From Nitrosomonas sp. (GTDB lineage: Bacteria; Pseudomonadota; Gammaproteobacteria; Burkholderiales; Nitrosomonadaceae): 36,351 bases of DNA. Below the pieces are notes generated by a model that worked only from the letters and a program-made list of their open reading frames with translations, had not been told where the DNA came from and did not search any database. Of the stretch, positions 26,267-34,829 are shown one piece after another. Position numbers and translations under genes: made by a program. Numbering within the stretch: position 1 is the first letter of the stretch; every line of letters begins with the position of its first letter. The stretch spans positions 1 to 36,351 of the forward strand of contig JAGNZK010000031.1 of the NCBI GenBank assembly GCA_017984435.1. Reading direction: 5' to 3'.

Positions 26267-26667
26267 AACAATGATTCCTTCATGACCAACAACTGGGGAC
26301 AAATATGGGCTACAGCAGGACGATGAAATAAACTAAAGTAGCTGGTCGATAGTAGACTGTATCTGACTACTGACTGTCAAGCGATTGATTCATGAATTAA
26401 TCAGTGTTTTCTCAAATCTCAATTAAATGAGTATAGGTACGAAACGTTGCGCTAAAATAACTTTTTCGTCATTGATGTGAGAAGCTGTATGTTTGAATTT
26501 GAAATTTATCGAATTTTTGTAAGTTCAATTCTCTGCTCCTCTGAGGAGAAAGTTGGTTAAAAACTAGTCGATTGAGGAACGTAGTCAATATCTCGTGCGA
26601 TGGGGCTATATATTTACTATAGCTATGCAAAACTTGTAATATCCGGTTTAGAAAATATAGGATTCGC
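26267..26667. other. Intergenic, no gene seen
   Basis: A 401-nt divergent region between the glycine-zipper membrane protein and the DUF2798-like gene. The only structure seen is a small hairpin-forming element CTCCTCTGAGGAG near 26535. It should contain promoters for both flanking genes; none could be placed with confidence. Confidence 0.4.
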
Positions 26668-26889
26668 ATGAGGCAGAAAATATTAGCGCATTGCATTTAT
26701 TGTCTATTAATGTCAGCGATGATGACTGGCTGTGTATCTGCAACAGTCACTGCAGTGAATCTTGGCTTCTCAGATATTTTTGTCAAAGAATGGCTCTACT
26801 CATGGAGCGTTGCTTTTCCAATTGGTTTTTGCATTCTATTGGCGTTGTCACCGCTACTCAGGCGTGCTGTGGATTCAATAGTTCATTAG
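26668..26889 (+). CDS. DUF2798-like small membrane protein
   Basis: A 73-residue protein with two hydrophobic helices (about 8-30 and 44-62), the second preceded by WLYSWSVAFPIGF and followed by LSPLLRRAVDSIV. This W-x-x-x-W-x-x-A-F-P-I pattern with a terminal P-x-x-R-R-x-V fits DUF2798 proteins, two-helix inner-membrane proteins of unknown role. A TAGGA site lies 5 nt before the ATG. The M-MTGC stretch near residue 22 resembles a lipobox, but it sits inside the first helix and the family is not lipidated. It stands alone. Confidence 0.65.
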   Translation: MRQKILAHCIYCLLMSAMMTGCVSATVTAVNLGFSDIFVKEWLYSWSVAFPIGFCILLALSPLLRRAVDSIVH

Positions 26890-27106
26890 CTGCAAGAACT
26901 AATCTGATTTTTTGTAGTTTAATTTAAAGAAAAGATCCAACGTATCATATCGCAGCTCTTCTTAAGAGAATAGGGAGCAGGCTATTATATTTGGTTTCTT
27001 CTTTGACCAGACAATTGCGCAATGGTTAATGCATGTTTCCTTTGTTTTGCTTTGGAAAATACCGGTATATATTACTAGTCACGCCGATTTTCAGAGATGA
27101 AGTAGT

Positions 27107-28324
27107 CTAGAGGCTGAATAAGTTTAGCATGCAATCAATGAACCCCGCTGAATCAGTCCGATGGCAGAAAAATAAAAGGCTTAGTATGAAAGTTATCATT
27201 GATACTGACAATAACGTAATAGGCACTTTTAAGCTTTTCTGATTATATTTTGCTTTAATTACCTGGGCGATGTCTTCGTAGGATGGCTGCTCAGTTACCT
27301 CTATTCTTCTCCCAAGATGACTAGGAGTCTCGTTGATTTCTTCATGAATTCTTTGTTTTTCTTTCCTAACAATGAATGGAGAGGATTGTTCTTTAATAGG
27401 TGGCGGTGTTTCAGAAGACGCGGTTTCCGAAATGTCTTGATTGATTGTAGATACTTCCTGATTCTTTCTTTCTTTGCTCTTTAACGAAATAATGTAATGA
27501 AAGACGTCTGTTCTTAGTCCTAATCGCTGAGTGGCTTCGTAGATATCATGTGCGTCAACTATAGGTTTTTCTCGTTCGAAAGCAACACTAAATGATCTGT
27601 CACATAATGAGTTGATGGTACGCGGTGTTCCGCCAGCCTGGAATGCGATAGAAAGTGCTTCCCATCCCGTATCCGATATAAGATCAGGCGTGCCTCCCGC
27701 TACTTTAATGCGATGCAAGATGTATTTGCGGATTGCATCGACATTCATTCTTCCCAGTGTTTCAAGTGCGGCGATCCGTTGTTTAAAAGGCTCCATCGCA
27801 GGCCTGTTGATTATTTCCAATAATTCTTCCTGGCCGAGCAGGAGTAACTGAATGAGTTTTATCGATCCTTCTTCAAGATTATTTAGCAAACGAATACCAT
27901 TGATGACATCGTCCGACATCAGATGCGATTCATCAATGATGATCAGGCATTTTTTTCCTTCCGAATTGATCTTTAAGAGCGCGTTGCGAATATCCCTCAT
28001 CACAAAGGTTTTTTCAGGTGATAATGGTTGCAGTCCAAGTTCCTGAGCGAGAAATAAGTAGAGATCAATGCTGTTTGCAGGCGGCTCTGCCATCCATATT
28101 AATTTGATATTTTCAGGAAAATCGGCTTTTATCATCTGGCTGAGCGTTGTTTTGCCTGAGCCGATGGGGCCGGTTACCACGATTAAGCCTCGACCGCTTT
28201 GCAAAGATCCAGATATTTGCTTACGGATACGGGCATGATCACCCTGGTTATAGAAAAACAGTGGATCCGGTACATTCTCGAATGGGAGTATGTTGAGGTT
28301 AAAGTACTGCGTATACATATGCAT
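27107..28324 (-). CDS. ExeA/GspA-type AAA ATPase with C-terminal membrane anchor
   Basis: A 405-residue ATPase. YTQYFNLNILPFENVPDP is the typical start of ExeA/GspA ATPases. Walker A is GPIGSGKTT (residues 52-60), Walker B is LIIIDE (127-132) followed by SHLM, and the arginine-finger and sensor region includes PFKQRIAALETLG and GGTPRTINSLCDRS. A polar linker (about 285-365) leads to one membrane helix near the C-terminus (about 368-388) with a roughly 17-residue tail. GspA and DamX-like relatives carry a large periplasmic domain after this helix; here it is absent. The start overlaps the stop of the OmpA-domain gene (TAATG), so the two are translationally coupled. Partners of this ATPase class act on peptidoglycan or secretin assembly. 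Confidence 0.87.
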   Translation of the reverse strand: MHMYTQYFNLNILPFENVPDPLFFYNQGDHARIRKQISGSLQSGRGLIVVTGPIGSGKTTLSQMIKADFPENIKLIWMAEPPANSIDLYLFLAQELGLQPLSPEKTFVMRDIRNALLKINSEGKKCLIIIDESHLMSDDVINGIRLLNNLEEGSIKLIQLLLLGQEELLEIINRPAMEPFKQRIAALETLGRMNVDAIRKYILHRIKVAGGTPDLISDTGWEALSIAFQAGGTPRTINSLCDRSFSVAFEREKPIVDAHDIYEATQRLGLRTDVFHYIISLKSKERKNQEVSTINQDISETASSETPPPIKEQSSPFIVRKEKQRIHEEINETPSHLGRRIEVTEQPSYEDIAQVIKAKYNQKSLKVPITLLSVSMITFILSLLFFCHRTDSAGFIDCMLNLFSL

Positions 28325-29019
28325 TAATTTCCCCCTTCTTTAAGCATAAGCTTTACTTCGACTCTGCGGTTTTTTGCTCTACCTTCTTCTGTAGTGTTGG
28401 TATCTATCGGGCGAGTGTCGCCATAACCAATAACGGATATCCGTTCCTGCGGTATTCCGCGAGAAATCAATATACTTGCGATAGTTCTTGCTCTGCGTAC
28501 TGACAGATCCATATTGTCCTTGTGCAGCTTACCAGTCGGTATATTGTCGGTATGCCCTTCTATAATGATAAGGCTATTTGGGAATACTGATATCTCACTG
28601 ATTAGTTTTTCAATCTTGGAAATGGCGGCATCATGGATGATATCTTGACCGGAACGAAAAGTTTGTCCACCAAAGACTGTCATGATACGTGGATGATTTT
28701 CGATATCTGCGGTTTTAATACTTTCGGTAGTTTTTTCGGTGATTGTGGATTTATCCTCAAGCTGGACGATGGATGTTTCTGGGTTTTTAGTAACAGCGCT
28801 GTCGGCATTCTGATCTGCAGTTACATTTTGAGCCGCATCGTTTGAGTCTGAGGAAGTGTCTTTTGGATCATTCTGATGATGAGGTACATTGATCAATGGT
28901 ATATCAGTTAACGGTACATTAGCTAAAGGTGTGTGTATTGGAGAGTCGAACGCCGTAAATGTGATAATGGCGGATAGGGTAAAAAATACACAAGATAGTC
29001 CAATAATAATGAAACGCAT
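28324..29019 (-). CDS. Membrane-anchored OmpA/MotB-domain protein
   Basis: A 231-residue protein. One N-terminal hydrophobic helix (about 3-24) serves as an uncleaved anchor or signal. Next come short PL-x-N/D repeats (PLANV, PLTDI, PLINV; about 30-46) and a disordered acidic Ser/Asp/Thr linker to about residue 110. The C-terminal OmpA domain (about 115-230) has IEGHTDN, LSVRRARTIASIL, GIPQERISVIGYGDTRP and EGRAKNRRVEVKL; Asp of HTDN and Arg of NRRV are the residues that bind diaminopimelate in peptidoglycan. It is first in a two-gene operon with the ExeA-type ATPase. There is no MotB plug region or ion-binding Asp, so it is not a stator. Confidence 0.87.
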   Translation of the reverse strand: MRFIIIGLSCVFFTLSAIITFTAFDSPIHTPLANVPLTDIPLINVPHHQNDPKDTSSDSNDAAQNVTADQNADSAVTKNPETSIVQLEDKSTITEKTTESIKTADIENHPRIMTVFGGQTFRSGQDIIHDAAISKIEKLISEISVFPNSLIIIEGHTDNIPTGKLHKDNMDLSVRRARTIASILISRGIPQERISVIGYGDTRPIDTNTTEEGRAKNRRVEVKLMLKEGGN

Positions 29020-29445
29020 AATAAAGTACTCGATTTAATATGTTTTAAACGAAAACGTGTTATTAACGGACTCAAACGAAATTATTTTAGCGCATTAAAC
29101 GGGATTTTGCTCGTGTGAATGGGATTCCTTGATCAAAGTTTTACAATTAAATTTAGGATTTTGTAACTGGCATGGGAAACTGTGTTGAAACTTTATGCAA
29201 ATATGCACCAGTGGTTGCAACCTTATTGGATATTTGCGATAGGATTGTTTTTGCATGAAATTGATATGTGGATGCACTTGCCACTGATGGTTGGAGTACA
29301 CTAGATTTCTGTCAATTAAACTAGAGTGACAGAAGATTTAACTAAACATCGGGTTTTACAGATAGCTTTAGCAAGAATACTTTTTATTTTTTTATGTATA
29401 CAACAGGAAGCGAGCTTATTCCATAACGATAAGGAGACTAATATC
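29020..29445. other. Divergent intergenic region
   Basis: A 426-nt gap between the OmpA-domain gene and the lipoprotein gene. It holds a possible small hydrophobic reading frame at 29182-29304, listed separately, and an AT-rich promoter-like stretch at about 29380-29430. The lipoprotein frame stays open back to 29326, but that part reads like non-coding sequence. Confidence 0.4.
29182..29304 (+). CDS. Possible 40-residue hydrophobic small protein
   Basis: A frame from GTG 29182 (or TTG 29185) to TAG 29302-29304 encodes about 40 residues: an amphipathic start, one likely membrane helix (YWIFAIGLFLHEIDMW) and MHLPLMVGVH. A weak GGGA lies upstream. Composition, with Trp, Met and His enriched, looks like a single-pass membrane peptide, but the frame is short and has no ATG start. 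Confidence 0.25.
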   Translation: MLKLYANMHQWLQPYWIFAIGLFLHEIDMWMHLPLMVGVH

Positions 29446-30720
29446 ATGACAACTGCTGCAAAACTCTTGTCACACCTTTCTCAAATACATATTGGAGTCT
29501 GTAGACCGTTAGTATGGTTGGTGATATTGGTGCCGATCATGATTTCAGGTTGCAGCATTGGCGATAAAATCGATAAAGCGACCGACAAAGTGAGTGATAT
29601 TGCTGGCGATACGGTGGCCTCGTTGGATGGTGCGATTGATGCCTTGGATCGTAATTCCTCATCCTGGCAAGCGATATTACAGGATACTACCCAGCAGTTG
29701 ACCGCTGATGCTCAGTCGACAGTGCGTAATGAGATCTCGGATCTGCTTAACCGCAGCGTTGCCGCTACCGGCACAGAATTACGTTGTAATACCGATTTCA
29801 TTGGTGCCCGCGTACGTCAGGCTCTGGTGAGAATTCGTGCCCGTTTGCTTCATCAACCGATCCCTCCAGTTGAACCGGCATTGTGTCATGTGGTACCGGC
29901 AGCTGTGGATATGGCATTGGATGCAACCCGACGTAATAAACTGGAGTTTTTCGGCTATGATTTTGACACCACGCCTATTAAGGTGACCCTGCAGGATAAA
30001 TCGCGCACGCTAGATGTATCCCCCAACCTGGATCGGCTTACTCACTATCATATGACCCTCAATCTTGGTGCCAATGGTGTGCCGGTATCAAGTGCCAGTA
30101 ACCGCCTGACTTTGGAATGGCAAGATCGCCTGATTTCCAGTATTGCCGTCATTCAGCCGGCCACGCCGGTGTGCCGGGAAAAGACGGAAACCTATACACG
30201 CAGCACTTACTTGTCTTATACACCGCCGCATACCAGAGGCGATAGGGAATATTCGGGCAATGGCCCGGAAGTATGGGCGACCGCACGTTGGGTCAGTGAT
30301 GGTACGCATGTCAATTTGCAGCTTTGGATGAAAGCCAAAGAGACGCGCAGTGATTGGACGACAGCGGAAGGGGAACGCATCGAACCTTACTATACGGCAC
30401 CATCCGGCTGGCGTATTGATGGCATAGAAGGCAATACGGAAAGTTCCGCGCACTACGTTGACACGGATCACAATGATGATCGTCAAGGCGGTGGTCCAAA
30501 TGGGCCTGTCAAGGAATTTAAATTCCGCGGTGATCGCGATGGCGACGATGCGGGTAGTTATACGGGTGTCGACGTAACCTTTAATCCACTTGTCGTTAAG
30601 TTAGTGGAAGTGGCCAACTGCGCGCCGGCATCAACGGTTAAATCTTTGCAAATAAAAGGTTTGATCGCTCCGGATACGATTAAGCGTATGCAGCCGATGA
30701 TGATGAGATTGAAACCCTAG
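29446..30720 (+). CDS. Large lipoprotein of unknown function
   Basis: A 424-residue protein that I do not recognise. The leader has a long n-region, a hydrophobic WLVILVPIM core and lipobox ISGC with Cys36 lipidated. Residues about 40-120 form amphipathic helices (DKIDKATDKVSDIAGDTV, ISDLLNRSV). The rest (about 120-424) is beta-rich with scattered Cys and Trp, including NGPEVWATARWVSDGTHVNL and WRIDGIEG. Asp- and Gly-rich loops near 335-375 (DTDHNDDRQGG, RGDRDGDDAG) look like calcium-binding turns. ATG 29446 has AAGGAG 9 nt upstream; the frame runs further upstream without support. It is divergent from the OmpA/ATPase pair. SignalP-type and fold searches would settle the domain. Confidence 0.75.
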   Translation: MTTAAKLLSHLSQIHIGVCRPLVWLVILVPIMISGCSIGDKIDKATDKVSDIAGDTVASLDGAIDALDRNSSSWQAILQDTTQQLTADAQSTVRNEISDLLNRSVAATGTELRCNTDFIGARVRQALVRIRARLLHQPIPPVEPALCHVVPAAVDMALDATRRNKLEFFGYDFDTTPIKVTLQDKSRTLDVSPNLDRLTHYHMTLNLGANGVPVSSASNRLTLEWQDRLISSIAVIQPATPVCREKTETYTRSTYLSYTPPHTRGDREYSGNGPEVWATARWVSDGTHVNLQLWMKAKETRSDWTTAEGERIEPYYTAPSGWRIDGIEGNTESSAHYVDTDHNDDRQGGGPNGPVKEFKFRGDRDGDDAGSYTGVDVTFNPLVVKLVEVANCAPASTVKSLQIKGLIAPDTIKRMQPMMMRLKP

Positions 30721-31129
30721 TTGCTGTAGCGGAGTTTTCTTTGTCATTGTTTGCCTACGTGTTTTGTAGCCATTGTAAGGTTGTACCTACCGGCTGGAGT
30801 TCTATTGCAAAACTTTATGATATCGCGGATAAAGTAGGGTTTGGAAATCCGGCCGGAAGGGCAAATGAGTTTGTGTCATCGCTGCAGAAGCTGGCGGTTT
30901 TTATTGCTATTGTGCCGATCTTGTCTCAGAGATGTCGAGTGTTGTTGGCAGATGTTTTACATGATCATCTACCAGATCATGATATTCACTAAAGATGTAT
31001 GGAATGGTCGACGTAAACTGGAGTCCATGTAATCTCCGGCAATTTCTGTACAACTGACTTTTTTACTGCCGTAGTGTAAGTTATGCAATCTAAACATATG
31101 GCTACTAAGAAATCATCAGGAGGATAATC
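30721..31129. other. Intergenic, no convincing gene
   Basis: A 409-nt region between the lipoprotein and the SPFH gene. A TTG-initiated frame at 30741-30992 has neither ribosome binding site nor coding-like composition. The end carries the strong AGGAGGA site (31118-31124) of the SPFH gene. Short inverted sequence ATGATCAT...ATGATAT near 30960-30985 was seen, of no clear meaning. Confidence 0.4.
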
Positions 31130-32023
31130 TTGAACCAAAAATCAGGTAGTAGCGCTATTGGTACCGATGAGCAGATCATTCTCGGTGCTAACGGATGGAT
31201 GATGTTGGTAATATTGTTATTGACGCTTCTGTGTGCGGTCTTTCTTGTGGCTACATCGGGTGGTCCCATCAAATTAATCGGTGGTGCATTACTGCTAGCG
31301 GTGACACTATTTTGCTGGAAAGGATTATTTACACTTGAACCTAATCAGGCAGCCGTGATGATTTTTTTCGGCAGTTATGTGGGAACCGTATGTGAAAGTG
31401 GTTTTTTTTGGGTGAATCCGTTCTATAGTAGAACAAAGGTATCGTTGCGTATCAATAATTGGAATACGCCGATTCTGAAAGTGAACGATGAGCGTGGCAA
31501 CCCGATTGAGATTGCAGCGGTGATTGCTTGGCGCGTGCAAGATACCGCCCGCGCAATTTTTGATGTTGAGAGTACACAGAACTATCTGCAAATTCAGAGT
31601 GAATCTGCGGTGCGCCAAGTTGCTAGCAGTTATGCCTATGACGCCACCGAAGGAGGGCATAGGAAGAGCTTGCGTACTGATCTGGATGCCATTGCAGAAT
31701 TGTTGCGTGAATCGATTCAGCAGCATGTTGATGTTGCGGGTATCGTAGTCGAGGAGGCCAAAATCGCCCATCTTGCTTATGCACCTGAGATTGCAAATGC
31801 AATGTTGCGGCGACAACAAGCAGAGGCAGTAGTGATGGCACGTCAGAAACTGGTTGATGGTGCAGTGGGCATGGTTGAGGTAGCATTGAAAAACCTCGAA
31901 GATAAGAAAATCGTATCACTAACTTCTGATCAACGTGCAGTACTGGTTACTAATATGATGACTGTATTGCTATCGGAAACTGGTGCGCAACCGGTAATCC
32001 AAATGACGCAATCGACTCAGTAG
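31130..32023 (+). CDS. SPFH/band-7 domain membrane protein
   Basis: A 297-residue SPFH protein. Two close hydrophobic helices (about 22-43 and 48-66) anchor it; the SPFH domain follows (about 70-250) with LEPNQAAVMIFFGSYVGTV, SGFFWVNPFYSRTKVSLRI and the long coiled region APEIANAMLRRQQAEAVVMA. The C-terminal GMVEVALKNLEDKKIV and LVTNMMTVLLSETGAQPVIQ match a common bacterial SPFH subgroup. Such proteins oligomerise in membrane microdomains, often with membrane proteases, but no NfeD partner is adjacent. The start is TTG: AGGAGGA lies 5 nt upstream and no ATG is in frame nearby. Confidence 0.88.
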   Translation: MNQKSGSSAIGTDEQIILGANGWMMLVILLLTLLCAVFLVATSGGPIKLIGGALLLAVTLFCWKGLFTLEPNQAAVMIFFGSYVGTVCESGFFWVNPFYSRTKVSLRINNWNTPILKVNDERGNPIEIAAVIAWRVQDTARAIFDVESTQNYLQIQSESAVRQVASSYAYDATEGGHRKSLRTDLDAIAELLRESIQQHVDVAGIVVEEAKIAHLAYAPEIANAMLRRQQAEAVVMARQKLVDGAVGMVEVALKNLEDKKIVSLTSDQRAVLVTNMMTVLLSETGAQPVIQMTQSTQ

Positions 32024-32162
32024 GGTGTGCGGTGCCAAAATGTTTTATTAGGACGAGTAAACGAGTTGCGGATTGAATTCGATGCGCATCTAATGAAGGA
32101 ACGAATTGGAGGAGGGAAATGAGATTGCCCTGTCATGCTATGGTCAGGGATTTCTGGAACAA

Positions 32163-33176
32163 TCAATTAAGTCTTTTGTTTGTGTTTGATATAGCTATCT
32201 GATTTTTAATCATGGTTTCGTAAGGTGTCCACTCAAGTGCGAGTTCTGTGGTAGCTTTAGTGCTATCAAGTTTTATTTCTTGTTTGAATAGCTTTAATAG
32301 AGACGGAGGAATACCTGCTGGTAACCAACTCGTTTTGATATGAGCTTTTTTGAAAATGTGTTCAATTATTTTAATGGGAATGCCAAGTATGTAAGCATCG
32401 AGTTTCAGGACTCTATTACTAATTCTTTTAACTGGTGTTGCGCCAATACTGACGCCAAGATCCATAAGATATTGATTCCATCGGGGGCTGTCCGGTGCGG
32501 ATAGGTTAAAAATTCTTACTTTACCCGCTGATAGAGATATATTCAGTGACTTTGTAACGGCTTGAGCCACATCCTCAACATCTATAAGATTTGACCAACC
32601 ATCGCCAGAAGCGCCAAGATCACCCAGTCTGCCTTGTTTTAGCCAGGTGATTATACGTTCTGTCCAAAGTGGACTATTTTTCCCACTAATACAGCCAGGA
32701 CGCAGAATGATTGCTTGCCCACCATTTTTTGCATAGTCTTCTACAGCCCGTTCAGCGACTATTTTGGCGTGGCCATACCAACCAAGATCGTCATGTTGAG
32801 GCGTATTTTCTGAAATGATTCCAATTTGTGTGCCGTAAACCGATTGGCTGCTTAGGTGAATAATTTTGGGCATGCCAGTCAGTGTAGCCGCTTGGCAAAG
32901 CAGGTGAGTGCCTTGTGCAATCGTAGTTCCATCTCCTGTAACGCAATTGATAACAACATCGATACCTTTTAGGCCGTCTTTTAACGCTAAAAGATCGGTG
33001 CTATCAATTTTTAGTGTTGCGATGCCTTCAGTTATGTTGTTGTGCAATGTTCTGGTACCAATGATAGGTGTTATATGATCCATTTGCGTCAACTGACGGA
33101 CGATTACTTTGCCCAAAAATCCATTACCACCCAATACTAAGACTTTCATCGATGCTTTGATTTCTGCAGTTTTCAT
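32163..33176 (-). CDS. NAD-dependent epimerase/dehydratase (extended SDR)
   Basis: A 337-residue extended short-chain dehydrogenase. The NAD(P)-binding motif is VLVLGGNGFLG (residues 12-22); the catalytic set includes the Ser of IIHLSSQSVYG and the YxxxK of WYGHAK (Tyr about 133). SPDSPRWNQYL and a C-terminal helical lid complete it. It could act on a nucleotide sugar or, like hydroxysteroid and anthocyanidin reductase relatives, on another ketone; the substrate cannot be told. Its ATG overlaps the stop of the GMC oxidoreductase gene (ATGA), so these are coupled. Residue 10 Met is an alternative start just before the Rossmann strand. Confidence 0.85.
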   Translation of the reverse strand: MKTAEIKASMKVLVLGGNGFLGKVIVRQLTQMDHITPIIGTRTLHNNITEGIATLKIDSTDLLALKDGLKGIDVVINCVTGDGTTIAQGTHLLCQAATLTGMPKIIHLSSQSVYGTQIGIISENTPQHDDLGWYGHAKIVAERAVEDYAKNGGQAIILRPGCISGKNSPLWTERIITWLKQGRLGDLGASGDGWSNLIDVEDVAQAVTKSLNISLSAGKVRIFNLSAPDSPRWNQYLMDLGVSIGATPVKRISNRVLKLDAYILGIPIKIIEHIFKKAHIKTSWLPAGIPPSLLKLFKQEIKLDSTKATTELALEWTPYETMIKNQIAISNTNKRLN

Positions 33177-34825
33177 AATATTGTCTTTATATGAGTAGCC
33201 AATCTTAATGCCATTGCTGTAATGGTCAGTGTGGGATTAGCTTGGCTAGATGTCGGAAAAATTGAACTGCTGGCGATATACAGATTACTTACACCATGTA
33301 CTCTACAATCTTTATTTACAATGCTTGTTTCAGGATCATTCCCCATTCTGGTCGTGCCAACGTGATGTCCGCCATAAGCCCCAAAACGCATTAATTCTGT
33401 TTCCAGGTTATCTGCATCAAATTCAAAATCTCCGATATTATTTTTGGCAATTTCTTCAGAGAACAGTGTCAGGTTTTTTTTCACGGCTTCTACATCTTCT
33501 GCAAGATATTGCCAATCAATATGAATTTTAGGCATGCCTAATGCATCTTTTTCGTTAGTTAAGTGAATGCGGCTGTTTTTATTAGGTAGTTGCTCAGCGT
33601 GTACTTCTAAGCTGAATTGATTGGTTTTATTTGGCAGAATTACTGATGGAAACTTACGTTCGGCAAAAGTTCTTTTTGTCAGCCAATGTATTAAAAATTT
33701 AATAGTATTAAGGGGGTCAGTCAAGACATTCATAACATGCTGAATATAAAGTTTAAGTGTGGTTTCTTCACTATCCTTCAGTCGCTTGCCATATTCATAG
33801 CTCACAAAACTTTTTGCGAGGAATAAACCGGATAAAATTCCGCTTTTATGCGATGGGTCAGTGATTTTAGGAAAATGCAAGCGGAACACCATATTGCTTA
33901 TCCCAAGTTCTTTTTGCTTGTCTGCTGCTAATTGGATACGTCTCCGACAGTAGATTCCTTCGGGGGAGATTTCGTAGCCATGTTGTACTTTACTGGTTGC
34001 CCCGTTAATTTTTAACTTGCCTACGTTACCTGCAATGTGGCACATATAGAAACGACCTAAGATGTCATGGTGGTTAGCAATGCCATGCTTGTGTATGTTG
34101 TTAGAGGTCAACATGAGGCGAGTCGTTTCGATACCGCCCATTGCTAAAACATAACACTTAGCTTTTACTTTAAAAGTGTTTCCAGACAATGTGGCAATTT
34201 GTAAGAAATCTACATCGGTGCCAAGATTATTTAACGCAATTGTAGTTACATTCGCATTAAGTAATAAATTAATGTTATTAGACTGTATCAGGCGGTGTTG
34301 ATAACGTTTTCCAAGATCAGTAGGGCACGAAAAGCGTTCGAGACCTTCCATAGAGAAAGCACTGCTTGTAAAACCTTCAAACATTGGTTTTGCTGCTGGC
34401 CTAAAGGCAATTCTCGCATCGTAATGGCAATATCCCGCTTCAAGGTAGTTATTAGCTTTTGGGTAAAATTCAGCTAAGTCATTTGCGGTAATGGGCCAAC
34501 CACTATGTGGAATATAGTCGCGTTTCTCAAAGTCTATTGGGTCAAAAGGCATGCAGCGTCCACCCCATATTGTGGTAGAGCCACCAAATCTGCGTTGTCG
34601 ATATTTGTCAGTAGGGCTGTGCATGGCCTCATCGCTCACTGAGCCACTGTAAAGTTCTTGAGTTTTTTGATCTTCTTTAAAATCACCTGATTCTAAAAGT
34701 AGCACTTGCGTGCTTGTGAGTTCAAATTCAAGTGCCATGGGTATACCCGCTGCACCTGCACCGACAACACAAATATCTGTTTCAATCACAACGTCATGCT
34801 CAATAGAGCTTGCAGACTTGATCAT
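33173..34825 (-). CDS. GMC-family FAD-dependent oxidoreductase
   Basis: A protein of about 550 residues. The FAD-binding motif is ICVVGAGAAGIPMALEFE (residues 18-35), then LLLESG; GGSTTIWGGRCMPFD is the second GMC signature (about residue 90); the C-terminus has GGHHVGTTRMGNDP and the NLYIASSSIFPTSSQANPTL motif. It would oxidise an alcohol, likely a sugar or polyol hydroxyl, in the cytoplasm since no signal peptide is seen. The frame extends to 34894, but ATG 34825 has AAAGGAT at good spacing and lies 4 nt after the glycosyltransferase stop, so it is chosen. GMC enzymes are unusual in polysaccharide clusters. Confidence 0.88.
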   Translation of the reverse strand: MIKSASSIEHDVVIETDICVVGAGAAGIPMALEFELTSTQVLLLESGDFKEDQKTQELYSGSVSDEAMHSPTDKYRQRRFGGSTTIWGGRCMPFDPIDFEKRDYIPHSGWPITANDLAEFYPKANNYLEAGYCHYDARIAFRPAAKPMFEGFTSSAFSMEGLERFSCPTDLGKRYQHRLIQSNNINLLLNANVTTIALNNLGTDVDFLQIATLSGNTFKVKAKCYVLAMGGIETTRLMLTSNNIHKHGIANHHDILGRFYMCHIAGNVGKLKINGATSKVQHGYEISPEGIYCRRRIQLAADKQKELGISNMVFRLHFPKITDPSHKSGILSGLFLAKSFVSYEYGKRLKDSEETTLKLYIQHVMNVLTDPLNTIKFLIHWLTKRTFAERKFPSVILPNKTNQFSLEVHAEQLPNKNSRIHLTNEKDALGMPKIHIDWQYLAEDVEAVKKNLTLFSEEIAKNNIGDFEFDADNLETELMRFGAYGGHHVGTTRMGNDPETSIVNKDCRVHGVSNLYIASSSIFPTSSQANPTLTITAMALRLATHIKTIL

Positions 34826-34829
34826 CAAA

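Noticed and set aside
26530-26550. Sequence near 26525-26545 looking like a tRNA T-arm and acceptor end
   Set aside because: The T-stem does not pair and no acceptor 5' half is present, so there is no tRNA.
29161-29180. TGGCATGGGAAACTG as a sigma-54 promoter
   Set aside because: It lacks the GC dinucleotide at -12.
30741-30992. 83-codon plus-strand frame after the lipoprotein gene
   Set aside because: It starts with TTG, has no ribosome binding site, and its composition and hydrophobic pattern do not look coding. It could be a decayed remnant but cannot be supported.
32130-32160. CCCTG...CAGGG hairpin as terminator of the SPFH gene
   Set aside because: The stem is interrupted and no real T-run follows in either direction.
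32119-32202. 27-codon plus-strand frame with a strong GGAGGAGG site just after the SPFH gene
   Set aside because: The ribosome binding site is good, but the frame is very short and runs into the 3' end of the opposite-strand epimerase gene; the peptide has no recognisable feature.
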